37,645 nucleotides of DNA from Candidatus Bathycorpusculum termitum (GTDB taxonomy: Archaea > Thermoproteota > Bathyarchaeia > Bathyarchaeales > Bathycorpusculaceae): contig JAIRTW010000103.1 in NCBI GenBank assembly GCA_031254875.1, positions 1 to 37,645 on the forward strand, in the 5' to 3' direction. How positions within the stretch are numbered: the stretch's first letter is position 1; each line of letters starts with the position of its first letter. The notes beneath the pieces were generated by a model. That model saw nothing but the letters and a program-made list of their open reading frames with translations, made no database searches and had not been told where the DNA came from. Shown in pieces: positions 8,701-14,989 of the stretch. Both the position numbers and the translations under genes were made by a program.

Positions 8701-8788
8701 TTAAAACGGGTTTTTGCAACTGATTACTTGTTTGCTGCATGTAGGTGTGATAAACTAGGTTTACTTTTAACTTTTCCCATTGTTTCAT
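5729..8788 (-). CDS. UvrD-family helicase with C-terminal PD-(D/E)XK nuclease
   Basis: This 1019-residue single-chain helicase-nuclease resembles AddA/AddB-type DNA end-processing enzymes. Helicase superfamily 1 motifs are intact: AGAGSGKT (54-61), DEFQDT (264-269), GDDDQSIYRFRGA (291-303), HNYRS (325-329), STIHGVKGMQ and VAISRAKEKL. The C-terminus, from about residue 800, has YKKCPRLYQF, GSTLHNIAERL, RGRIDRID and VIDYKTSKK, the PD-(D/E)XK core. It ends in Cys1009, 1012, 1016 and 1018 (WECDYCDYKCLC). With the Cys of KKCPRLY these could form the iron-sulfur staple known in AddB and Cas4. It stands alone on its strand. An ATG at codon 17 (MQQTSNQ) is an equally likely start. The role is probably recombinational repair or defence against foreign DNA. 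Confidence 0.92.
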   Translation of the reverse strand: MKQWEKLKVNLVYHTYMQQTSNQLQKPVLNIFSSLNPQQIEAVNEIDRPLLIIAGAGSGKTLTVASKIAHLIEKGVKPENILALAFNQKAAEELKVRVTGILNKSEDLNISTFHSFCNQVIQDNILSTKLNANFRVITDTAQLVYLVKNINSFGINHLEFNHEPYTLAEEMKKFISRCKDEFVTPEDLQLYIEKHEKVPLDEEAQEDINNLKDILKIYRAYEAYKLQNNMLDFGDLLCIVYNLLKNKPLILRSYQEKFKFVIVDEFQDTNYIQLQIINLIAKQHGHITVVGDDDQSIYRFRGAHLTNIAEFKKMFPNFIEKAIEHNYRSTKKIVAVANALIENSPERTIKKLFTNNPEGDKIAVVELPNDTSQANYILEVAKDLLKKYPPQDIAILCRRRSTAEPIIKAFRKQGLPFNFIGATGFFQEPIIKDITAFLKVINNPLENNVEIVRILNRRNYDIKQVDICKFNAYADQNGLSLYETFDHLNKIGVDKLKFSLVKQTLADIMSTKKRLRTLDLVHAVLFEREFYKYELALKNNRNMQLLNQFYGFVEEFNRIYPDNDLENFTDYLSVASNFEIEEKDDSVQAVVISTIHGVKGMQYPVVIIPDVNERRVPTTYQRDKFAIPYELLKGIPSEYDDNELHIQEERRLFYVAISRAKEKLIITYARRFGENKTDSKPSRFLQEITYQQNEDILFQQTDSQEVSIELTTTENQTKTKLLQQIMANLSIGRFNEAIENVLLFAKSTDKNIDIQTEIINKINEPDYSALEHINEKPITVPSNHVFSVSQFIGYKKCPRLYQFRHVMKIPEKPKYYFDFGSTLHNIAERLTRMQKERQPIDETIAGKLLAKFWDPKGYKTAIDEKRDFAEAKEILKVFLDEQSKNKTEILDIERWFETAVGDVRIRGRIDRIDKDGAGFTVIDYKTSKKAPSLNELKKDMQLLVYALAVRDMYGSASELKVGDWFLRSNEKVFFVPEKQAIEAVQTEIQEMSKKINSAEFDPKKGTWECDYCDYKCLCD

Positions 8789-8867
8789 ACTGTTCTATTA
8801 GAAAATGATCGGTCACTTTGTTTGAGTATATTTTTGTAGGTGTTAAATAAGCGTGAGGGCCAAGTAG

Positions 8868-8955
8868 CTTTGCGATAAAAGTATTTTCGGTGAGTTCTAA
8901 ATTTAGCGTTTGTGGGTTCTATATACTTAGGTAACAGATTTGCCACATATTGTGA
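8868..8955 (-). repeat. Degenerate repeat, copy B
   Basis: This is the partner of 128-214, lying between the helicase-nuclease start and the kinase gene. Similarity continues more weakly to about 9005. The minus-strand peptide frame equivalent to copy A reads IHNMWQICYLSI and then meets a stop, so this copy is broken. No other support exists for a gene between 8789 and 9151. Confidence 0.45.
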
Positions 8956-9151
8956 ATTGTAATCAAACCACAACACCCATTTGCATAAAGACCATTCCCT
9001 ACACAAAACCGCAATTAAGGACATTAACAGCTCTTTGCTCCACAACCGCCCTAAAAAGGAAGATAGGGGCAATCTATGTGCTTGGTTTCCCTTCTCACAC
9101 ACCAGGGTTATACGGAAGGCTTTTTGCTTGTGTCGCTGATTTGAAAGATAC

Positions 9152-9931
9152 ATGCCAAGATCAGCTATAATCCCTATAATCCAGCTTGGGGAGGAACCGT
9201 TCGCTTCAGTTGTGTGTTATCCGCGAGCAACTCCTGACGAAATGCAGCCTCGCATAGAAGAGTTGAGGAGATTAGAAGTGGAAGCCGTAGAATTCTCGGG
9301 TAAATCCTCAGCTTTTACACTGTCTGTTTTGGGTAAGGGCTATGTTGGTATTGTTGTGGCGGCTCATGTGCGGGGCGTGCGGCTGGCGTTAAAGATGCAA
9401 AGAGTAGACTCAGAGCGGGAGAGTCTGGAACGTGAAGCAGAGCTACTTGTGAAGGCCAACAGGGTCGGTGTAGGTCCGCGGTTTGTGGCGGTAACGAAGC
9501 ATTTTCTTTTGATGCAACTCATAGAGGGTGATCTGCTAGAGGAGTGGCTGGCGACTCATAGGGACAAAGCGGCTGTGCAGATAGTTTTAGCGGACATTTT
9601 GGAGCAGTGTTGGCGCCTCGATGAAATCGGTTTAGACCATGGTGAACTTAGCAAGGCCCCAAAGCATCTCCTCGTTGACAAGTCGGATACGCCCTTTATC
9701 GTGGACTTTGAAACTGCAAGTACCCAGCGCAATGCATCAAATGTTACGTCGGTTTGTCAGTTTCTTTTTCAAGGCAACAGCGAAGTCTGCAAAGCAGTTG
9801 CAGATATCATCGGCGAGCAGAACAGGATAGAATTAGTTGAGATACTGAGGAATTATAGGAAAAACAGGAATCGTCAAAACTTTGAAGACTTACTTAAACA
9901 GTGTCTTGCTAGAGGGTATAGTGCTAAATAG
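9152..9931 (+). CDS. Predicted Ser/Thr protein kinase (COG2112-like)
   Basis: This 259-residue single-domain archaeal protein kinase has a glycine-rich loop GKGYVGIV (61-68), an ATP-binding Lys81 in LALKMQR, and Glu94 or Glu96 as its partner. The catalytic loop is LDHGELSKAPKHLLV (Asp162), and the metal-binding segment is IVDFETAS (Asp185). DFE replaces the usual DFG, as in other lipopolysaccharide- and RIO-like small kinases. The N-terminal 50 residues, before the loop, are not recognised. The gene stands alone on the plus strand and its substrate is unknown. Confidence 0.82.
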   Translation: MPRSAIIPIIQLGEEPFASVVCYPRATPDEMQPRIEELRRLEVEAVEFSGKSSAFTLSVLGKGYVGIVVAAHVRGVRLALKMQRVDSERESLEREAELLVKANRVGVGPRFVAVTKHFLLMQLIEGDLLEEWLATHRDKAAVQIVLADILEQCWRLDEIGLDHGELSKAPKHLLVDKSDTPFIVDFETASTQRNASNVTSVCQFLFQGNSEVCKAVADIIGEQNRIELVEILRNYRKNRNRQNFEDLLKQCLARGYSAK

Positions 9932-10027
9932 TTAAAGATTCAAAAAGGGTTTATGAGAGGGCGCTTGAAATGGGTACATCAGGGTGAAAGGGGTAAAATA
10001 GCGGCGGAAATCAAGGTCTGATTAGGC

Positions 10028-11113
10028 TTAAGCCACTATTTCATGTAGTCGTTTTTGTTTTATTGCTTCTTTGAGTTCTAAGGCTATGCGTCTGCCCATG
10101 TACATGTTTTCGCCGTAGCGCAGATAAGCGTAGGGTGAGGTCCCGATTCCGACGTTTGTTCCAGCTACGATACGGGCGCTGATTTCAAACGTGTAGATTT
10201 TGAGGTCGTCGGTTATGACTGTTTCGAGGCAGAAGGGCCCTATGATGCCGGGTGGTGCGAGTTCAGCGGCTTTTCTGTGGACACTCTCGCCCATCCGCAA
10301 CATTTCAGGCAACAAAGATTCTCGGAGCACTATGGGAAAGTTTCCAACCACAGTGTAGGTTGGGGCAATGTCGATTTCGAGCTGTTCTTGAGCGGGGATT
10401 TTGCCAATGCTGTCAACAGCGGATTCGTAGCGACGATCCATAGCCAACAGTTCGACGTCATTATTTAGGACACTGCTGAAGTAGCTTGGATATACGTTGA
10501 CACCCAAAACGTACTCTTGGAGGTGTACATGGGCGATGTCTTCTTTGGTCAACAACCCTCGTTTTATCATTTCGTCGGCTTTTTTATAGAACCCCACAGG
10601 CGAGTTGGCAAGGAAGTAGCCCCGTCCACCCTTGGCACCCTGCAGTTTGGCAATGACAAGTTTATCAATATCATCAGGTGACTGGAAGGTTGCTGGAAGC
10701 CTCAACCCCGCCTGCCGAAGCCAGTCTTCTTGGCTTTTACGATTAGCTTCCCAGTGAAGCAAACAACGATTGCCCATCAGAGGCACCGCCAAGTTGTCAG
10801 TTAACTGCTCGGTGCTAAGATATGCCGTGAAGGAGCCATGCGGAATCAGAACCACATTGAGCTTTCGAAGACGCTCCTGTAAATGTGGGTTAAGCAACTC
10901 AGTGAAGTCTTTTACTATGATTAACTCATCGACAAGAGGATACTTTTGATAGATGATGGCATCTTTTTCTTTGCAGATACACACCGTACGTAAGCCCTCT
11001 TCTTTGGCGCCCTTGAAAATATTTAGCGAACTATGGGAACCCAAAGTACCAATGGCAAGTTTTGTCTGATCGTAATTTTCTATAATTTTTCCAACGACTA
11101 AACTGTCAATCAT
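10028..11113 (-). CDS. purP: PurP, FAICAR synthetase
   Basis: Formate-dependent AICAR formyltransferase (5-formaminoimidazole-4-carboxamide ribonucleotide synthetase) uses ATP and formate for the penultimate step of archaeal IMP synthesis. The 361 residues include the N-terminal TLGSHSSLNI and an ATP-grasp core (AKLQGAKGGRGYFLA, LQEYVLGVNVYPSYF). The C-terminal FEISARIVAGTNVGIG carries metal-binding Glu and is followed by SPYAYL and MGRRIALELKEAI. The ARIVAGTN form is the more typical PurP ending, so I take this as the true enzyme. It lies 1 nt after the next paralog on the same strand. Confidence 0.9.
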   Translation of the reverse strand: MIDSLVVGKIIENYDQTKLAIGTLGSHSSLNIFKGAKEEGLRTVCICKEKDAIIYQKYPLVDELIIVKDFTELLNPHLQERLRKLNVVLIPHGSFTAYLSTEQLTDNLAVPLMGNRCLLHWEANRKSQEDWLRQAGLRLPATFQSPDDIDKLVIAKLQGAKGGRGYFLANSPVGFYKKADEMIKRGLLTKEDIAHVHLQEYVLGVNVYPSYFSSVLNNDVELLAMDRRYESAVDSIGKIPAQEQLEIDIAPTYTVVGNFPIVLRESLLPEMLRMGESVHRKAAELAPPGIIGPFCLETVITDDLKIYTFEISARIVAGTNVGIGTSPYAYLRYGENMYMGRRIALELKEAIKQKRLHEIVA

Positions 11114-11114
11114 G

Positions 11115-12215
11115 CTAAGTTACCACTTCTAGAAGTCTACGTTTTCTTATCGCACGCTTAATCTCCATCGCCACACGTTTACCAGGACCAACTTCCACAC
11201 CGTACTTGTACTTCATATATGGCGAAGTAGGTTCCACACAGGGACACCCGGGAACGCGGGGACTCACGTCAAACACACGGAACTGAAGGTCTTTGGTGAC
11301 TGCTCCCTGCAGAGCAAATAAACCTATCATACCAGGGGGAAACTCCTTATGACAGACCTGCACCCAACGCTCGGCGGCTTCAAAAATTTTCTCCAGCTGG
11401 CTTTCCCGCATGGTGACGCCTAAGTGGCCTATTTCGATGTTTTGCGCGGCAATATTGAGCTCAAGCTGTTCTCTTGCAGGCAAGTCAAGGATTCCGTCGA
11501 GGTCGGTTTGGATGCGTCGGTCAAAGCCTAAAAGGTCAATGTCATCGTTTAGTGGTGAGTAGAAATAGTTGGCATTGAATTTCGCGCCCAGTACATACTC
11601 TTCGATGATTGATTCGTCTAGGGCTTCACGGGTGATGATACCGGCTTTGATGCGTTTTTCGGCTTCTCGTTCGTACTCTTCGGGGCTGGATGCATAGAAA
11701 AATGCCCGTTCGATGATTCTGTTTTTTTCGGGGACTTTAATGATGGTTGGACGATCGATTTCTTTTGGCGATTTGAAGGCTTTTGGGATTTGTATGCCGG
11801 CTTCTTTTAAGAGCCAGAGTTGATTTTTGGGGGCGGTGCGTTCCTCAGTTTTGAGGAGGTAGCGGTTGCCCATCAGCGGAACAGCGAATTTTGTTTCTAT
11901 CGCGTCGTAGCCTGCATATACGCTAAAAGAGCGGTTGGGAACAAACACTGTGTTTAGGTTGTGGAGTTGCTCGATGGTTTCAGGTTTGGTTATGTCTTGG
12001 AATTTGTCAAGAAAAATGAATTTATCAAAGATATTGCGGTAGTAGCGGGCGTAGGTTTTCTCTCGTCCAGTCTGGCAGATGACTACGGTTTCAAAACCTT
12101 CCTGTTTTGCGCCTGAAGCGATCTCCAGCGCCGAGTGACTGCCCAAGACGCCGATGTGGATTTTTTGTGGGTCGTAATCCATAAGGGCCTGATTGATTTT
12201 ATCTTGCATATTCAT
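11115..12215 (-). CDS. PurP paralog (ATP-grasp, PurP-like)
   Basis: This 366-residue protein is clearly homologous to its neighbour (VLGSHSALEI, PLMGNRYLL, IIEEYVLGAKFNANYF). It differs at the C-terminal active-site region, which reads FDVSPRVPGCPCVEPTSPY where the neighbour has FEISARIVAGTN. The glycine-rich ATP loop is also altered: it reads IKVPEKNRIIERAFFY, without the AKGGRGYF of the neighbour. Paralogous PurP proteins are common in archaea, and the role of the second copy is not settled. It could be a non-catalytic hetero-oligomer partner or use a different substrate. Its start overlaps the stop of the upstream unknown gene (ATGA), and the next purP follows by 1 nt, so all three form one operon. 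Confidence 0.85.
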   Translation of the reverse strand: MNMQDKINQALMDYDPQKIHIGVLGSHSALEIASGAKQEGFETVVICQTGREKTYARYYRNIFDKFIFLDKFQDITKPETIEQLHNLNTVFVPNRSFSVYAGYDAIETKFAVPLMGNRYLLKTEERTAPKNQLWLLKEAGIQIPKAFKSPKEIDRPTIIKVPEKNRIIERAFFYASSPEEYEREAEKRIKAGIITREALDESIIEEYVLGAKFNANYFYSPLNDDIDLLGFDRRIQTDLDGILDLPAREQLELNIAAQNIEIGHLGVTMRESQLEKIFEAAERWVQVCHKEFPPGMIGLFALQGAVTKDLQFRVFDVSPRVPGCPCVEPTSPYMKYKYGVEVGPGKRVAMEIKRAIRKRRLLEVVT

Positions 12216-12622
12216 GCTTTTTCACCCATATGATCTTTGGAGGTCTCAATAGCACCGGTAAGCTTGGGTGAGCTAAAGAGGGTTTTGTTTGTCATCTCGT
12301 TAGCTGTCTCTATATACATTTGATGACTTTTTGTTTTAAGGTTGAAGGTAGGTTTGGGTGGTTGTGAAGGGTACAGAGATGCACTGGTTTGTGCGCGTTT
12401 GGTTTTCGCAACCTTTTTGGTCTGCTCTAAGTCGCTGTACCATTGGGTATTTTTGTAGAATTGGGTGGCAACTTTGCTGACATATGCCTCTTTAAAGGTA
12501 AAGCGGCATTTGATGTTGATGGGGTAATCAGGTATTTCACTTCCGTTAAACAGGTTGTAGTGATTGTTGGGAAGAAATCTGCCTATGTTCATGGCGGCCA
12601 TTGTAGGTTTTATGTGGTCCAT
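12212..12622 (-). CDS. Hypothetical protein, first gene of purP operon
   Basis: This basic, soluble 136-residue protein is not one I recognise. It has no membrane segment and no cysteine cluster. It is rich in Asn, Lys and Thr, with a Pro-rich stretch (SLYPSQPPKPTF) around residues 82-95. The evidence that it is real is its position: the ATGA overlap with the PurP paralog downstream and a coherent frame. The ATG at 12622 has further in-frame ATGs at codons 8 and 11. Confidence 0.55.
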   Translation of the reverse strand: MDHIKPTMAAMNIGRFLPNNHYNLFNGSEIPDYPINIKCRFTFKEAYVSKVATQFYKNTQWYSDLEQTKKVAKTKRAQTSASLYPSQPPKPTFNLKTKSHQMYIETANEMTNKTLFSSPKLTGAIETSKDHMGEKA

Positions 12623-12884
12623 GCTGTTGCCTCAGTGCTTTGATTATCGGGTTTTGTCTTATATCACTTTATCCTATAAAAAAAGCGTTAGAGTTCAACC
12701 AAGTTTTGTTTATTAATAGCCGCAAGGGACAATTGGTGCAGATCAAATATTATGGCACTATAGCAACGAGTAGTTTGAACTAAAAAATTGGCGGTGCCCT
12801 GTTTTAGTGTATCTGTTTGTTTTGCTACAATATTGGGTCTCTTTGCTTGTTGTTTCTTGATTAAGTTGATAGAACATTTGTTGG

Positions 12885-12957
12885 TAGCCCGTGAGAGATT
12901 CGAACTCTCGTCGTCGGGTCCAAAGCCCGAAATGCTTGACCACTACACCAACGGGCT
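12885..12957 (-). tRNA. tRNA-Gln (TTG)
   Basis: The minus-strand cloverleaf has acceptor AGCCCGT/ACGGGCT with discriminator A. The anticodon stem TCGGG/CCCGA has loop CTTTGGA with anticodon TTG. The T arm is GAGAG-TTCGAAT-CTCTC. No intron and no encoded CCA are seen. Confidence 0.95.
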
Positions 12958-12983
12958 GCACTGTTTCAGATTATGTGCGGCGT

Positions 12984-12992
12984 TATTTATTG
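12984..12992 (-). promoter_or_regulatory. Probable TATA box of tRNA-Gln
   Basis: AATAAATAA-type sequence on the minus strand is centred about 31 nt before the tRNA-Gln 5' end, as expected for an archaeal promoter. The rest of the gap between tRNA-Gln and the TFB promoter (12993-13238) holds nothing I can support. Confidence 0.45.
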
Positions 12993-13238
12993 TTAGAGGT
13001 TAAAGGGCAACTTTTTTCTTAATAAGCGTATTGAAATTTGTGGTTCTCTTTGTTTTGGGCGGCTGGTTACGGATTGGGATCGTGCGGGTGCAGGGATGTT
13101 GGTTGAAAACGGGTAGAATAAAAGGGGGTGTTACGTAGATTTAAGCGCTGTTTTGCTGGCAGTTTTACATTTTTTTACATCATTATACATGGGTTGGTTA
13201 CTGCGGTTCAAGGTATTTCGATGGAAACGTGTGCAACA

Positions 13239-13266
13239 GGTTTAATAAACCACAAAGCTTAAATAT
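13239..13266 (+). promoter_or_regulatory. Promoter of tfb with adjacent palindrome
   Basis: GGTTTAATAAACC (13239-13251) is a perfect 13-nt palindrome. It runs directly into a BRE-like ACAAAGC and a TATA box TTAAATAT (13259-13266). Initiation would fall near 13288, giving a leader of about 80 nt to the GTG start. The palindrome touches the BRE, so a bound factor there would affect assembly of TFB and TBP on the promoter. Confidence 0.5.
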
Positions 13267-13369
13267 GAAGTCAGTTCATTTGCTTAGTTTGCGCGGGCCG
13301 AATGTACTATTTCTAGCCAAATTGGCCTTATGGTGACGGTTCTACGCATACCCAAATGAGGTATAAGAA

Positions 13370-14314
13370 GTGAGCATAAAAAAAGAAACACCGAAAACAA
13401 CCCAACGACAGGCAGAAAAATGCCCAGAGTGTGGCGGCGCAAACCTGGTTCACGATTATGACACAGGAGAAACCGTTTGCGGCGACTGCGGCCTTGTCCT
13501 CTACGAACAGATGATGGACAAAGGGCCAGAGTGGCGAGCGTTCACGCAGGAAGAAAAAGCTTCCAGAAGCCGCGTCGGTGTACCCACCTCTTACTCCGTC
13601 CACGACAAAGGCTTATCCACAGCCATCAGTCAAGTGGACCGCGATGCGTTTGGCAGAAAACTGCCCCTATCAACAAGGCTCCAAATGTGGCGCCTCAGAA
13701 AATGGCAGATTCGAAGCCGAGTGCACTCATCCATCGACCGCAACCTCGCACAAGCCATGGCAGAACTTGACCGCCTCTCAGACAAAGTCTACATTCCACC
13801 ACCGATCAAAGAAAAAGCCGCCGTTGTCTACCGCAAAGCCCTCGACAAAGGTCTAGTTCGAGGACGATCCATCGCGGCCATCGCTGCCGCCGCATTATAT
13901 GCCGCATGCCGCGGAAGCGGAACACCAAGAACACTACGCGAAATCGCTGAAGCAAGTCTAGTTGACAAAAAAGACGTTGCCCGATGTTACAGGTTGTTGC
14001 TCCGTGAACTCGAAGTCCACATGCCAATTGCAGATCCCCTAACTTACGTGTCTAAAATCGCTGAAAAAACCGGCATATCAGGCAAAACCCAAGGTGCTGC
14101 AATCAACATCCTTCGGGAAGCCAGACGCAAACGTGCCGCCGCAGGAAAAGACCCTATGGGATTAGCTGCAGCAGCTCTCTACATTGCATGTCTCCAAAAC
14201 AACGAGAAGAAAACCCAAAAAGACATCGCTGAAGCCGCCGGAGTAACCGAGGTTACTGTGCGAAACCGCTACAAAACACTTAAAAAACAACTGAATCTCG
14301 AATTACCCGATTAA
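13370..14314 (+). CDS. tfb: Transcription initiation factor B (TFB)
   Basis: This archaeal TFIIB homolog is 314 residues. An N-terminal zinc ribbon has Cys18, Cys21, Cys37 and Cys40 (CPECGG, CGDCG). A B-reader and linker region (EWRAFTQEEKASRSRVG) comes next. Two cyclin-fold repeats follow, each containing AAAALYAACR or LAAAALYIACL. It bridges TBP, the BRE and RNA polymerase. The start is GTG, placed by GAGGT 7 nt upstream. Its last 4 nt overlap the convergent zinc-ribbon gene. GC content and codon use are richer in C than in neighbouring genes, as is common for highly expressed archaeal genes. Confidence 0.97.
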   Translation: MSIKKETPKTTQRQAEKCPECGGANLVHDYDTGETVCGDCGLVLYEQMMDKGPEWRAFTQEEKASRSRVGVPTSYSVHDKGLSTAISQVDRDAFGRKLPLSTRLQMWRLRKWQIRSRVHSSIDRNLAQAMAELDRLSDKVYIPPPIKEKAAVVYRKALDKGLVRGRSIAAIAAAALYAACRGSGTPRTLREIAEASLVDKKDVARCYRLLLRELEVHMPIADPLTYVSKIAEKTGISGKTQGAAINILREARRKRAAAGKDPMGLAAAALYIACLQNNEKKTQKDIAEAAGVTEVTVRNRYKTLKKQLNLELPD

Positions 14315-14568
14315 GAGCGCTTATCTGAATCAAGCGCATTTTCTTCTTTTTCTTTATCTTGATTTATCTCAGGGTCTTCTTCTAGTTCCATAACCACGGT
14401 ACCGAGGTATCCACAGTTTTCGCAGTAGTACTGTTTAGGAGTCAACCAGACATCTAAGCTATGGGATAACTGGATTTTTGGACTACAACATCGGGGACAA
14501 AAAATCAGGGTGGGTTTTCTGTGTTTTGTATTTTTGAAGAAATCGCGTATGCTATCCACTTTCTTCAT
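14311..14568 (-). CDS. Zinc-ribbon protein
   Basis: This 85-residue protein has one zinc ribbon: CPRCCSP near residue 24 and CENCGY near residue 49. The linker VWLTPKQYYC is typical of a small conserved archaeal protein with CPxCGS...WLTPxxYxCxxCGY. The tail is very acidic (ELEEDPEINQDKEKEEN). It lies 29 nt downstream of the aIF1 gene on the same strand and is probably co-transcribed. Its end overlaps tfb convergently by 4 nt. Function unknown, though the context suggests a role linked to transcription or translation. Confidence 0.82.
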   Translation of the reverse strand: MKKVDSIRDFFKNTKHRKPTLIFCPRCCSPKIQLSHSLDVWLTPKQYYCENCGYLGTVVMELEEDPEINQDKEKEENALDSDKRS

Positions 14569-14597
14569 CCGAGTTGCACCATGTTAACTGCTTGCGG

Positions 14598-14906
14598 TTA
14601 CTGTAACTCGATATTTTCCTGTGGATACCCGATTTTAATCAGGAATTCTTTGACACGATCACGATGGTCACCTTGCAACATGATTTGCCCGTTTTTGTGG
14701 GTTCCTCCGCAGGCACAATAAGTTTTAAGTTTCTGGGCAACAGCTTGGAGGTTCTGGTTCTTGTCATCCATCCCGTCGATAATCGTGGTTGCTTTGCCGA
14801 ATTTTCGGGTTTCAAGACGTATGCGAATTCGCTGCTGTTCTTTCTCTATTTCACCGCAAACACACAGGTCTTTAGGTAATCCGCATGTTGAACAAACTTC
14901 AGCCAT
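14598..14906 (-). CDS. Translation initiation factor aIF1 (SUI1)
   Basis: aIF1 binds the small ribosomal subunit near the P site and enforces start-codon selection. The 102 residues contain the SUI1 fold signatures TRKFGKATTIIDG, KLKTYCACGGTHK and ILQGDH-like MLQGDHRDRVKEFL. A Cys-rich N-terminus (CSTCGLPKDLCVCG) is the usual archaeal form. The ATG at 14906 is preferred over one 8 codons upstream because it matches the family N-terminus (MAEVCSTCGLP) and lies 30 nt from a clear TATA box. Confidence 0.95.
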   Translation of the reverse strand: MAEVCSTCGLPKDLCVCGEIEKEQQRIRIRLETRKFGKATTIIDGMDDKNQNLQAVAQKLKTYCACGGTHKNGQIMLQGDHRDRVKEFLIKIGYPQENIELQ

Positions 14907-14935
14907 GACACTCAAGAGAGAAATTATCAACAGGT

Positions 14936-14944
14936 GTATATAAG
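14936..14944 (-). promoter_or_regulatory. TATA box of aIF1 gene
   Basis: CTTATATAC on the minus strand is centred about 34 nt from the aIF1 ATG. A start site 25-27 nt downstream would leave a leader of fewer than 10 nt. The mRNA is therefore probably almost leaderless. Confidence 0.6.
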
Positions 14945-14989
14945 AGTTTCAAGGGTAAACGGGTTTTATAGGCTAAAGTACATCTTTAG

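Noticed and set aside
8785-9153. Open frame of 122 codons on the minus strand
   Set aside because: It overlaps the helicase start, has no recognisable domain, and the part similar to copy A is in a different frame.
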